A stretch of 49,365 nt of DNA. It comes from an uncultured Roseiflexus sp. Its GTDB lineage: Bacteria; Chloroflexota; Chloroflexia; Chloroflexales; Roseiflexaceae. This document shows positions 1-8,276 of this stretch, piece by piece (position 1 is the stretch's first letter; every line of letters starts with the position of its first letter). The notes beneath the pieces are model-generated. The model was not told the DNA's origin. It did not search any database and saw only the letters and a program-made list of their open reading frames with translations. Position numbers and translations under genes: made by a program. The stretch covers positions 1 to 49,365 of the forward strand of contig CALGYB010000036.1 in the NCBI GenBank assembly GCA_937935075.1. The letters are read 5' to 3'.

Positions 1-309
1 GCAAAGACCCCGGCCTTCAGCCAGCGCTGGGTTTGCTGATAGACGGTGTACCACGGCGGCGGAGCGTTGGGCATCATGCGCCAGGGCGCTCCCGTGCGAT
101 GCGCTGAGCCTGCCGAAGCGCGGACGATGCAATCGCCCCCCCCTGCCCCCCCCCGTAGGGGGGGGCAGGGGGGGGGCGCAGCGCGTGGTCGCGCTGCGGG
201 GCGTCTTCGGTCATGAAGGTCAGGGAGGGAGCGCGGCGCCTGAGCCTGTCGAAGCGACGAAGGCCCGCTCCTCGTCGCTCACATCGCTGGGATAGGGTTG
301 ACGTGTCAT
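1..309 (-). pseudogene. Degenerate N-terminal part of an IS5-family transposase (cut by window edge)
   Basis: Read leftward from the ATG at 309, the start MTRQPYPSDVSDEE is typical of IS5-family transposases. Further typical pieces follow in other frames: TEDAPQRDHALR (about 205-165) and PWRMMPNAPPPWYTVYQQ (about 85-30). The frame is broken twice. A GCTTCGACAGGCTCAG-type repeat sits at about 241-256, and a G/C-run palindrome with a second copy of that repeat at about 104-178 replaces the segment where family members usually read EVFNGLRWIVR. The gene cannot make a full transposase. The C-terminal part lies outside the window. Family assignment is from remembered motifs. Confidence 0.75.
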
Positions 310-333
310 GCTGAAATCATACCACGTTTATCT

Positions 334-356
334 CTGAAGTGCATAACAGGCTCTAA
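334..356 (-). mobile_element. Terminal inverted repeat and insertion point of the IS5-family element
   Basis: Reading leftward from 353, the sequence GAGCCTGTTATGCACTTCAG precedes the IS5-type ATG at 309 by about 25 bases and has the GAGCC start common in this family. The flanking bases CTTA (357-354) suit the family's short T/A-rich target. The first G of the repeat completes the TAG stop of the IS982 remnant, so the IS5 element inserted into the tail of the IS982 gene. The other terminal repeat is outside the window. Confidence 0.55.
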
Positions 357-1208
357 GCGGAGAGAAGGTTTTTGGGCTGACGGCAATAGGCAATCAGGCC
401 GCAAAGCAGATTGACCAGGAAATTGATTGGACTGCGATGGCGTGAATGCTCAATCTGCGAAATGTTCTTGAGTTGGTCAATAATGGTCTCCACAATTGCG
501 CGTTTGTGAAGCAGGATGTTGTCCATACCATGGCATGAGCGCGTGCTTCATAGTGGAGCGAACGCCAGTGACCAGGTCCACACCGAAGGTGCGCAAGCGT
601 TCGTTGCGGAGCGTTTTGGAGAGATACCCCTTGTCGCCGAACAACGTTCCGAAGAAGTTGCAGGCCAACTTAGGAACGGGCTGACGATCATCAACGTTGC
701 CGGGTGTGAGCATGAGATTGAGGAATTCGCCGCGGTCATTGAACATCAGATGGAGTTTGAAGCCAAAAAACCAGCCGGTGGACGTTTTCCCGCGTGCCGC
801 CAGCCCTGCAACGACCGTGTAGGAGTGGATTCTGGGATTTTTGCAGACGGCCAGGGCGGTCGAATCGATGAAGGAAATGCCAGGACCCGTTCCCAAGCAC
901 GTCGTGCACAGGGAGACGCACAGAGGAACCAGGATAGAAGGAATGAACTCGACAAAGCGGTTATAACTGACCAGACCGGGAAACTCTGGGCGCAAGCGCT
1001 CCAAAACATAGTCGGTGGAGTACGCTTTGAAATGACGATAATGCGACTGATGAACATGAATCAAAATGGTCATGATCTCGCTCATGCTCAGACTCCTTGC
1101 GCGCTGTCGCTGGATTTCACCCGCGCTCAGCATCTGGTTCCGCCACAGAGGGAGAAACGACTGACAAAAATCATCGACATCGCAAAACAATTCGATGAGA
1201 CTATCCAT
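353..1208 (-). pseudogene. IS982-family transposase, frameshifted
   Basis: The frame starts at the ATG at 1208 ([18 protein letters not shown]). It carries the DDE-type blocks [10 protein letters not shown] and GDKGYLSK of IS982-family (DDE_Tnp_1-like) transposases. Near 525-535 the frame shifts after LMPW. The frame with the natural continuation ([20 protein letters not shown] ... [18 protein letters not shown]) is offset by one base, consistent with a single extra base. The in-frame product stops at 477 and lacks the third catalytic residue (Glu in [10 protein letters not shown]), so it should be inactive unless ribosomal frameshifting occurs. The last codon and stop coincide with the IS5-family insertion. 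A longer in-frame start at 1520 only adds repeat-derived codons and was not used. Confidence 0.8.
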
Positions 1209-1523
1209 AAAGGGGCTCCTTGGAATGCTTGTTTTTGCAAATCCAATTTTATCCCATGGGGCCCCTGATCCCCAACTTACGTTATTACCTTCGCACCTGC
1301 AACCTTCGTTCACCATTTCACGTGCGACGGTTCCATCTTCGTACCCGTACCCCGTCAACCCCTGCACTTCGCCCGGCGCGAGCCTTCCGGCGCGCCGCGT
1401 GCAATGATGACCCGCCCTGCTCCCTGTCACCCCTGCGCTGCGCCCGGCGCGAGCCTTCCGACGCGCCGCGTGCAACGACCGCCTGCCCGCTGTCAACACC
1501 TTTACACCGTTCACCTGCAACGT
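1209..1523. repeat. Intergenic region with a two-copy tandem repeat of about 71 bp
   Basis: Between the IS982 remnant and the phosphatase gene no coding region is supported. Two copies of a unit starting CGCCCGGCGCGAGCCTTCC lie at about 1370 and 1441 (period 71), differing at a few bases. A stretch rich in TTCACCTGCAACGTTCAAC-like words follows at about 1503-1530. The outer end of the IS982 element should lie near 1260-1290, but I could not define its inverted repeat. Confidence 0.5.
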
Positions 1524-2051
1524 TCAACTCTCCACTGCCATCCCCGGATGAAACGCCAGCGCCCAGCGCCAGCCCTGGTCGGCGCGAATACCGTGCCAGA
1601 CGCCGGCGGTAGGTGTATGATTCCCATAGTCGTAGCGATGCCCGCTCAAATCGATACGATCGTTCGTGGTGTGCTGGAGAGCAGCGAGAATGCAACTGCC
1701 ATGGGTGACGAGCGCCACACGCTGCAATGGCGTATCATCGAGCTGATTGAGCAGATCGGCGATGCGCGTGCGCACCTCTGGATGCGTTTCCCCTGGTGCA
1801 ACTTCACGCAACGTCTCGATAAGGATCGGTTCCAATCCAATGAGTTGCCCGATAGTGGCGGCAGTAGCGCTGGTGCGGGTGAACGGCGATGAGAACAACC
1901 GCTCAATGCCACGCTCGCGCAGCCAATGCCCTGCCTGCACCGCCTCCTCTTCGCCGCGCAGGGTCAACGGCGGTCCCGGCATGACAGCATACGGCAGACC
2001 GGTCGTGCGATCCGGTTCAGCATGGCGGATCAAAAACAGTTCAGTCAACAT
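1524..2051 (-). CDS. Histidine phosphatase family protein (phosphoglycerate-mutase-like)
   Basis: This 175-residue protein begins MLTELFLIRHAEPDRT. The RHAE motif near residue 9 carries the phospho-accepting His of the histidine phosphatase superfamily. FSSPFTRTSATA (about 54-65) is the usual second-Arg segment, and ALVTHGSCI (about 112-120) provides the second catalytic His. The length is that of a minimal single-domain member. Substrate is unknown: small phosphatases of this fold act on sugar phosphates, alpha-ribazole phosphate or phosphoproteins, and nothing here selects one. It starts only 6 bases after the stop of the M14 peptidase gene, so the two are probably co-transcribed. No signal peptide is seen, so it is likely cytoplasmic. 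Confidence 0.85.
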   Translation of the reverse strand: MLTELFLIRHAEPDRTTGLPYAVMPGPPLTLRGEEEAVQAGHWLRERGIERLFSSPFTRTSATAATIGQLIGLEPILIETLREVAPGETHPEVRTRIADLLNQLDDTPLQRVALVTHGSCILAALQHTTNDRIDLSGHRYDYGNHTPTAGVWHGIRADQGWRWALAFHPGMAVES

Positions 2052-2057
2052 ACTGGA

Positions 2058-3395
2058 TCACCTCACCTGATGCGCCGCTGTCGGCGCAAGCGATCGTTCA
2101 CGCACCAGAAATGCCCACCCCACCGGTTCGAGGACCACGCTCCCATCATCATTCAGGGTCAACACGGCGCGCTCGAAGACCTGTTGCACGCGCCATTCGC
2201 CGTCGGCGGCGTATGCCGTCACCTCGTCGCTGAGCGGGAAGCCGAACGTCTGCGTTCCACCATGGCGCTCCCAGTACGCAGCGAAAGCGCCGCGTATTGC
2301 GTAAGGCGTCTCCGTGAACCGAAGGCACACCGGCGGCGCGCAATCGTTCTGCGGCGCAGCGCCAACCGGCGCGTAGGATCGTCCAAGCGGCGCCACCTGC
2401 ACCAGGTACGGGGTGTCGGACCATTCGGGATGCAGTTCGAGCACGGCACGCTCGAATATCTGACGTGTGACCCCATGTTCGACAACGGCTGGCGCCAGCG
2501 GCGGACCGAACAGATCGTTGCCGCCGTGCATACGCCAGTGTCGCCAGAGAACCGCCGGTACGACAATACCATTCTCGACCCGATCCTCCGGCGCAGGGAG
2601 CAGTTCTTCCACAGCCGCCAGCACCGCCTGAACGCCTGCCAGGTTCTGCTCGAACTCCGGTTCCGTACCGGTGATCAGTTCGGGAATGATTGCGGCAATT
2701 CCCAGACCGGCAGCCCAATCGTGCATGCCGCCGGTGATGACGTACTGCTCCCAGAAGCGCGTGTAACGGTAGCCGCTGGCAGCGGCATAGACGTGCGCCA
2801 TGTCGATGGATGGCGCGTGCTCACAAAATGCAGGAAACACGTTGCCAGCCGCCGAGTGGAGGAATATCGCGCCCCAGGCGTCGAGCAGAAAACTGCGCAG
2901 CACACGACTCTCGACCTCCGAGTCAGGGTAGGGTCCGCCGGTGTCGGACACGATGCCATACGCCCCGAACACTGTCACGCGCCAGTCATTATCGGGGCAG
3001 GCGTCGAGATTGGTGTTCATGTTGCGGTTGAGATCGACGCCACGCGCGTTGAGTCGCGTCCCGAGCGCCAGTCCATCCGGGTTGATGGTGGGGATGATGT
3101 AGAGGCGCACGGCAGGCGGAACCTCGTGCGGGTTGGTGCGGAAATAGTCGGCGAGCATGGTTGCCAGCGCGTGGGTGTTGGCTTCCGGCGCGCCATGCGT
3201 ATTGCCGACGATTACCAGTTTGATCGGGCCATCGCCGATGCGCAGCGCAGAGATCGGGCGCCCCTGCGCCGACGCGCCGATGGTCAGTTCCGCCACGGAC
3301 GGTTGGCGCACCGGCGCGGCGTAGAGCGAGATCGGGATAAGGAATAGAAGGACCAGGAAAGGCAGGAGTTGACGTTGAAGGTTGAAGGTCGTCAT
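2058..3395 (-). CDS. Secreted M14-family zinc carboxypeptidase with C-terminal FERA-type repeats
   Basis: The 445-residue protein has an N-terminal hydrophobic segment (LLPFLVLLFLIPISLYAAP) that looks like a cleavable signal peptide. Zinc and substrate ligands of the M14 fold are visible: GNTHGAPEAN (HxxE), NPDGL and RGVDLNRNMN (Arg/Asn), FLHSAAG (third zinc His), and a downstream Glu in PELITGTEPEFEQ that could be the general base. The last 150 residues or so hold two imperfect repeats ending IFERAVLELHP and VFERAVLTLND, each preceded by FGPPL or FGFPL, a module I associate with secreted Chloroflexota proteins. It probably trims peptides or cell-wall peptides outside the membrane. The start overlaps a GTTGAAGG-type repeat. 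The SNF2 helicase gene lies 126 bases upstream on the same strand. Confidence 0.85.
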   Translation of the reverse strand: MTTFNLQRQLLPFLVLLFLIPISLYAAPVRQPSVAELTIGASAQGRPISALRIGDGPIKLVIVGNTHGAPEANTHALATMLADYFRTNPHEVPPAVRLYIIPTINPDGLALGTRLNARGVDLNRNMNTNLDACPDNDWRVTVFGAYGIVSDTGGPYPDSEVESRVLRSFLLDAWGAIFLHSAAGNVFPAFCEHAPSIDMAHVYAAASGYRYTRFWEQYVITGGMHDWAAGLGIAAIIPELITGTEPEFEQNLAGVQAVLAAVEELLPAPEDRVENGIVVPAVLWRHWRMHGGNDLFGPPLAPAVVEHGVTRQIFERAVLELHPEWSDTPYLVQVAPLGRSYAPVGAAPQNDCAPPVCLRFTETPYAIRGAFAAYWERHGGTQTFGFPLSDEVTAYAADGEWRVQQVFERAVLTLNDDGSVVLEPVGWAFLVRERSLAPTAAHQVR

Positions 3396-3521
3396 AGATT
3401 CCCTGAGATCCTTGAGGTCACGTCATATCTGAACGGCAGGCAGGAACCGTTGCGCCGGGAAGGGTTCATCGCCATACCCCACTCAATCGGGGAGACCTCA
3501 AGGGTCGGGACGTTCCGCGCC

Positions 3522-6500
3522 TCACCCAAACAACACCTCCACATCCTCGCGCGTGAGCGATTTGAGCATGCTGGCGTCGGCAGTGATCAGTTGCCCAACA
3601 AGATCGCGTTTGCGCTGTTGGAGGTGCAGGATTTTCTCTTCGACCGATTCGCGGGTGATGAGTTTGTAAACAAAAACCGGTTTCTCCTGACCGATGCGGT
3701 GGGTGCGGTCGGTTGCCTGCATTTCAACTGCCGGATTCCACCAGGGGTCAACATGGATGACATAGTCGGCAGCGGTCAGATTCAGCCCGACGCCGCCAGC
3801 TTTCAGGCTGATCAGGAAGAACGGCAGCGTCTCGTCGTTCTGAAAGCGATCGACCTCTTGCTGGCGCCGACGGGTCTGACCGTCGAGGTAGGCGTACCGG
3901 ATGGAACGCGCATCGAGCGCTTCGCGGATGAGGGTCAGCATCTGAACGAACTGCGAGAAGACCAGCGCCTTGCGCCCCTCAGCCGCCAGGGTTTCGAGCG
4001 TTTCCAGGAGCAACTCGAATTTGCCAGACAAACCGCGGAAGTCGGGGGCGACCAGTTTCGGATGGTTGCAGATCTGGCGCAGGCGCAGCAACCCTTCGAG
4101 CACCTTCATGCGCGCATTGTTGATTCCTTCGTTGTCGATCAGCCCCAGCAGCAACGCGCGGTAGTAGTCGCGCTGTTTGACGTACATGCGACGCTGTGCC
4201 GGTTCCATCTCGATTTCGAGCAACCGTTCGCTGCGCGGCGGCAATTCTGGCGCCACCTGATCCTTCGTGCGGCGCAGGATGAAGGGGTGGACCATTTTGC
4301 GCAAAAACTGCGCCGTCTCCTGGTTCTGCTTCTTTTCGATGGGAGTGACGAACTCCTCACGAAAATAGTCCAGATTGCCAAGCAGTCCAGGGTTGAGGAA
4401 CGCAAACTGGCTCCACAGTTCGAGCGTCGAGTTTTCAACCGGCGTGCCGGTAAGAACCAGGCGCCGTTCGGCGTTGAGCAGGCGCGCCGCTTTCGCAGTT
4501 TCCGCCAGCGGATTCTTGATCGCCTGCGATTCATCGAGAATGACGTAGCGAAAACAGTAGCGCCGCAGCAACTCGATGTCGCGCAGCATGGTACTGTAGG
4601 TGGTCAACACCAGATCGTAACGGTCGAACAGCGCCGGATCGCCGATGCGGTCAGTATCGTGGTGAACATAGACGCGCAGATCGGGGGTGAAGGTTGCGGC
4701 TTCGCGCTCCCAGTTGAACAACAGCGAACGCGGCATCACGATCAGGCTCGCGGAGCCATCAGGGTGGCGCTCTTCGAGCGATTGCAGAAACGCCAGCGCG
4801 CAGACGGTCTTGCCGGTGCCCATGTCGTCCGCCAGGCAGCCGCCGAAACCATACTCGTTGAGGAAGTGGAGCCACTCATACGCAGCGCGCTGATAGGAGC
4901 GCAGTTCGCCGCGGAAACCGCGCGGCAATGGCTGCGTCTGAATGTGCTCGAACGAACGCAAGCGTTCACGACGCCGCTCGAACTCAGCGTCGGTCTGCGC
5001 GCGGTCGGCGTCAGCGAGAAGTTGATCGATGAGGGTCAGGTGACTCTGCGACAGGCGCACGCCTGTGTCGGTCTCTTCACCGAGGGCGAACAGGTAGCGA
5101 TAGCGTTCGAGCCACTCTTCGGGAATCGCGCCGATGGCGCCGTCCGCCAGTTTCAGATACTTCTCGCGGCGACGAATGGCGCGGCGCACCTCCTTGAACG
5201 GCGCCTCGAGGTCGCCGAAACAGACGACCGCCTCAAGGTCGAACCAGTCGATGCCGGAACTGATACGAAACGAGATCTGCGGACGATTGCGGTTGACCCG
5301 CGCCGTCTTGATCTGGTCTTCGCCGAAAATCTCGAACCCGCGCTGCGTCAGGAGCGGGATGCGGTGCAGCAGAAAATCAAGCGGGTGGACCGTCCTGCGC
5401 AGATCGAACCATCCAACGTCGGCGCACTTTTTCAGCCCATATGTGGACGCTCCCAGGTCCTGCAGGAAGACCATTTCCTCTTCGATATAGCGGCGGATGC
5501 GTACCATGGTCATCGTCCCGGGATGTCGCCGGATGATGCGTTGTGGCGGCGATTTGTCCGCCTGCACTTCATAATCGCCGTAGGCGAAGCGCACCTGCGC
5601 GCGCAGTGTTCCTTCCGCCTCACTCAGGTAAACGCGCGGCGTCGGCGCAACATCAATGTCTTCCCAGCGCAGCAGATCGCCGCTGAGCGGCAACTGCTCC
5701 GCCAGCGGCAGCAGATACCGATCGAAGAACTCTTCCTGCTCATTCGGAGGAATCGTCAGGTCGGGGTATTCGATCAGGGCTTCAGCGGCGCCGTCTGGCG
5801 CATCAACCGGCAACAGCCATTCACCGACGATCAGCCGGAGCGGTCTACGGATGAAGACCGTGGCATCGCGCGGATCGAGCGCAATGCGTTCACCGGCGAC
5901 GTTCAGGTGTGCTCTGAGGCGGAGCGCGCCTTGATCGCCCTGCTCGACGGACATCTCGACCGATGCTGGCCTGGTGAGCACGCGCACACGGTACTGAAAC
6001 GGATTGTCCTGTTCGCCGATATAGACGAGTTGATCGGCGAGCAGCGGGAGTATCGGATCATAGACAGCGCTTCGATCATTGCCAAACAAGTAGGAAATGT
6101 AGGGCGCACTGTTGTTGGTGACCACGATCATATTGACGGCATTGATCGTTTCCACAGCGACGCCCGGATAGGAAGCCCGATTGATGCGTGATGAGATCGG
6201 GCGCGCCTCGCTCGACAGGTTCAACGACGCGATGGCTTCCGCCAGCGCCTCGGGGTCGCGCAGCGCTTCAGAGGGAAGGGAGCGGTGTGCAATCGCATAG
6301 GGAACGATCGTCCATGAGGAATTGCTGCGCTGCACACTGAACACAATGCAGGCATGATGAACAGTCGGCGCGCGCTGCGGTTGCGCTTCGACTATTTTGC
6401 CGATCACAGCGCGCCACAGGCTTGGAGGACGCTCGATCAGGTAATCGCGGAGCGCCAGCAGCGCCGCCACGCGGTGTCGGCAGAGCGTCCAGTAGTGGCG

Positions 6501-6731
6501 CTGCGGGCATGTACAACTGGCAAAGATCTGATGGTTGTGCATGCGAACAGTAACCTGGTGCGCCACGCCCGGCGACTCGAAGACGCTAATCTGCGCGTTT
6601 TGCGCATCCACATAATCGATGATAACCTGCCCGCGCTTGACGTACTGTTCTCCCTGCCGAACGACGGATTGCGAAGCCGACTGAAACAGCCGATCACTAT
6701 TCAGTATATCGGCGGAAAGGACATTCAACAT
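3522..6731 (-). CDS. SNF2/Rad54-family helicase with N-terminal SWIM zinc finger
   Basis: The 1069-residue protein has a SWIM zinc-finger pattern near residues 70-90 (CTCPQRHYWTLCRHR, giving CxC...CxH). The C-terminal half is a complete Swi2/Snf2 ATPase: motif I DDMGTGKT, motif II LDESQAIKN (DESQ), motif III LTGTPVENS, motif IV KALVFSQF, motif V SLKAGGVGLNLT and motif VI ATDRTHRIGQ. Bacterial proteins of this layout (HepA-like) are ATP-driven double-strand DNA translocases linked to transcription recycling or repair; the exact target is unknown. The middle region (about 150-550) has no recognised motif. A TATAAT-like hexamer on the minus strand at 6851-6846 could be its promoter, leaving a leader of about 110 bases. 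Confidence 0.93.
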   Translation of the reverse strand: MLNVLSADILNSDRLFQSASQSVVRQGEQYVKRGQVIIDYVDAQNAQISVFESPGVAHQVTVRMHNHQIFASCTCPQRHYWTLCRHRVAALLALRDYLIERPPSLWRAVIGKIVEAQPQRAPTVHHACIVFSVQRSNSSWTIVPYAIAHRSLPSEALRDPEALAEAIASLNLSSEARPISSRINRASYPGVAVETINAVNMIVVTNNSAPYISYLFGNDRSAVYDPILPLLADQLVYIGEQDNPFQYRVRVLTRPASVEMSVEQGDQGALRLRAHLNVAGERIALDPRDATVFIRRPLRLIVGEWLLPVDAPDGAAEALIEYPDLTIPPNEQEEFFDRYLLPLAEQLPLSGDLLRWEDIDVAPTPRVYLSEAEGTLRAQVRFAYGDYEVQADKSPPQRIIRRHPGTMTMVRIRRYIEEEMVFLQDLGASTYGLKKCADVGWFDLRRTVHPLDFLLHRIPLLTQRGFEIFGEDQIKTARVNRNRPQISFRISSGIDWFDLEAVVCFGDLEAPFKEVRRAIRRREKYLKLADGAIGAIPEEWLERYRYLFALGEETDTGVRLSQSHLTLIDQLLADADRAQTDAEFERRRERLRSFEHIQTQPLPRGFRGELRSYQRAAYEWLHFLNEYGFGGCLADDMGTGKTVCALAFLQSLEERHPDGSASLIVMPRSLLFNWEREAATFTPDLRVYVHHDTDRIGDPALFDRYDLVLTTYSTMLRDIELLRRYCFRYVILDESQAIKNPLAETAKAARLLNAERRLVLTGTPVENSTLELWSQFAFLNPGLLGNLDYFREEFVTPIEKKQNQETAQFLRKMVHPFILRRTKDQVAPELPPRSERLLEIEMEPAQRRMYVKQRDYYRALLLGLIDNEGINNARMKVLEGLLRLRQICNHPKLVAPDFRGLSGKFELLLETLETLAAEGRKALVFSQFVQMLTLIREALDARSIRYAYLDGQTRRRQQEVDRFQNDETLPFFLISLKAGGVGLNLTAADYVIHVDPWWNPAVEMQATDRTHRIGQEKPVFVYKLITRESVEEKILHLQQRKRDLVGQLITADASMLKSLTREDVEVLFG

Positions 6732-7011
6732 TGGCAGTGTTTTTCCCGAGATTGATACTGATATTGCGGGTCAGCGCACACCCGGCAGGACGACGCCCTC
6801 GAATGCGGGTACAGGGAATTGGAGCGATAGCGCTGACAGATGCGTATTATATCATGGCGCTTTTTCATCAGACTCTTATCCTGCGTGCAACTCCGCAAAC
6901 GTGTGTCCCCCTTGCAGTGATGGTATAATGCCTGTTGCGCGTCCGGCGGGATGCACTGGAGGCGCGCCGGAGTCCAGCGATCTACTGATACACGATACGC
7001 GGAGTTGCACT
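6732..7011. promoter_or_regulatory. Divergent intergenic region with two candidate -10 elements
   Basis: This 280-base region separates the helicase gene (minus) and the DsbA-like gene (plus). A plus-strand TATAAT lies at 6924-6929, about 83 bases before the ATG at 7012, with no good -35 hexamer 17 bases upstream. A minus-strand TATAAT lies at 6851-6846. No gene or long repeat is seen between them. Confidence 0.4.
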
Positions 7012-7767
7012 ATGAGTACACGTTCGCAGCGTGGTCGAGCGGTTCAGACAAAGAAAAGCGGCGGCGCTTCCCGCGCACTCTACGTGGTGATGGGCGCTGC
7101 CGTTCTGCTGGTGATTGCAATTGCCGCAACGGTTGCGCTGCAGAACCGGCAGCCTGCGGCGACTCCCGGGCGCGAACCGGCGCGCCCGATGACGAATATT
7201 CCCACGGGGGTGGACGACAATGGCTTTTTCTTCAAAGGGAATGCCAACGCGCCGGTTGTCGTGACCGAATTCTCGGATTTCCAGTGCCCCGGCTGCGCCT
7301 ATTACGCAACTGTGTTGTCTTCGCAGTTCGAGCAGGAATATATTGCGACCGGCAAAGTCAAATTCGTGTACCACGAATATCCGTTGAGCGGGCATATGAA
7401 CGGCGTCCCTTCCGCATATGCGGCACGCTGTGCAGGTGAGCAGGGCGCCGACAAATACTGGGCAATGCACGATTACCTCTTCACCAATCAGCGTCAGTGG
7501 GGCGCACAGCCGGACCCCAGGGCGCAGTTTGTCGCCTATGCACGCCAGATTGGTCTTGATACTGCTGCATTCGAGCAGTGCTACGCCAGCAACCGCTTCC
7601 GCGACGCCATCAACCAGGCGAAGGCGGCAGGCGATGCGTTGCGCCTGCCAGGAACTCCGTCATTCGCTGTGAATGGTCAACTGGTCGACACCACCGGCGC
7701 GACCAGTGTGGAAGAAATCTACGCCCGCATGCGTCAGGCGGTCGATGCGGCGCTCGGAGGGCGGTAG
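7012..7767 (+). CDS. Membrane-anchored DsbA-like thiol:disulfide oxidoreductase
   Basis: The 251-residue protein has a basic N-terminus, one membrane segment at about residues 22-43 (ALYVVMGAAVLLVIAIAATV), then a thioredoxin-like DsbA domain facing the outside. The active site FSDFQCPGCAYY gives a CxxC at Cys92/Cys95. The cis-proline loop is LPGTPSF. The domain matches the Thioredoxin_4/DsbG-like group common in Gram-positive-type cells. It should form or isomerise disulfides in exported proteins. The start at 7012 is chosen over upstream frame extension because GGAG (7001-7004) sits 7 bases before it and the longer version adds no conserved sequence. The next genes, secD-secF, also act in protein export but have their own promoter. 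Confidence 0.88.
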   Translation: MSTRSQRGRAVQTKKSGGASRALYVVMGAAVLLVIAIAATVALQNRQPAATPGREPARPMTNIPTGVDDNGFFFKGNANAPVVVTEFSDFQCPGCAYYATVLSSQFEQEYIATGKVKFVYHEYPLSGHMNGVPSAYAARCAGEQGADKYWAMHDYLFTNQRQWGAQPDPRAQFVAYARQIGLDTAAFEQCYASNRFRDAINQAKAAGDALRLPGTPSFAVNGQLVDTTGATSVEEIYARMRQAVDAALGGR

Positions 7768-8164
7768 GACCATTGAATGTTGAACGTTGAGAGTTGAACG
7801 TTGCAGGTGGCAGGTTAACGCACCCGAATCCTTGATACTCATGTGCGGTCATTTATACAAGACTGCCGGGGCGCCGGGGTGCTGCGGGCGAAAGCCCTCG
7901 CTGAAGACGCGGTTCGACTGCGCTCACTGCAAGTGCAAGCCCAGCCGGGGCTGCTGGCGCCACTGCGCAGTCATACGTTCACGATACGGACTGCTGGTGT
8001 GCGTTGCGAACCGGGCGCTCGAACATCCTGTCTGACTGACCGCACGTTAGTATGAGGTCTGTGCTGAGAGCGCAAGCCTGAAGCAAGAGGCAAGAGGCGT
8101 TGAACTACGTCCATCGCTCCACGACACAACTCAGACGATTGTCGCCCAGGGGCGCGTCGCTCTA
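7768..8164. repeat. Intergenic region with GTTGAACG-type words and one copy of a dispersed repeat of about 175 bp
   Basis: No coding region is supported. Bases 7776-7812 hold reiterated GTTGAACGTTG words. Bases 7881-8056 match, with substitutions and small gaps, 47172-47362 (both start GCTGCGGG, then GAAGCCCTCGCTGA or AAAGCCCTCGCTGA, GACGCGGTTCGAC, CTGCGCAGTCAT and end near TATGAG). A short third match lies at 41862-41891. Confidence 0.6.
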
Positions 8165-8193
8165 TTGACATCCCCTCGCCGCATGGCTATAAT
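8165..8193 (+). promoter_or_regulatory. Consensus sigma-70-type promoter for secD-secF
   Basis: TTGACA at 8165-8170 and TATAAT at 8188-8193 are separated by exactly 17 bases. Transcription would start near 8200, giving a leader of about 75 bases before the GTG of secD. Confidence 0.85.
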
Positions 8194-8276
8194 GCCGGGG
8201 TCTGACGCCTGCTCCACATCTGCGCGGGGCAGCCTGTACAAGCGATTGTTGTTGCACGCAACAGAGAGATACCATC

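Noticed and set aside
477-1520. Using the full open frame from 1520 as the IS982 transposase start
   Set aside because: The first 104 codons come from the tandem repeat region and have no similarity to the family; the family-like protein begins at the ATG at 1208.
1926-3347. A 473-codon plus-strand frame opposite the M14 peptidase
   Set aside because: It is antisense to a gene with complete catalytic motifs and shows no family features of its own.
3369-6191. A 940-codon open frame on the plus strand
   Set aside because: It is fully antisense to the helicase gene, which has all SNF2 motifs. Long antisense frames are common in high-GC DNA, and its translation has no recognisable motif.
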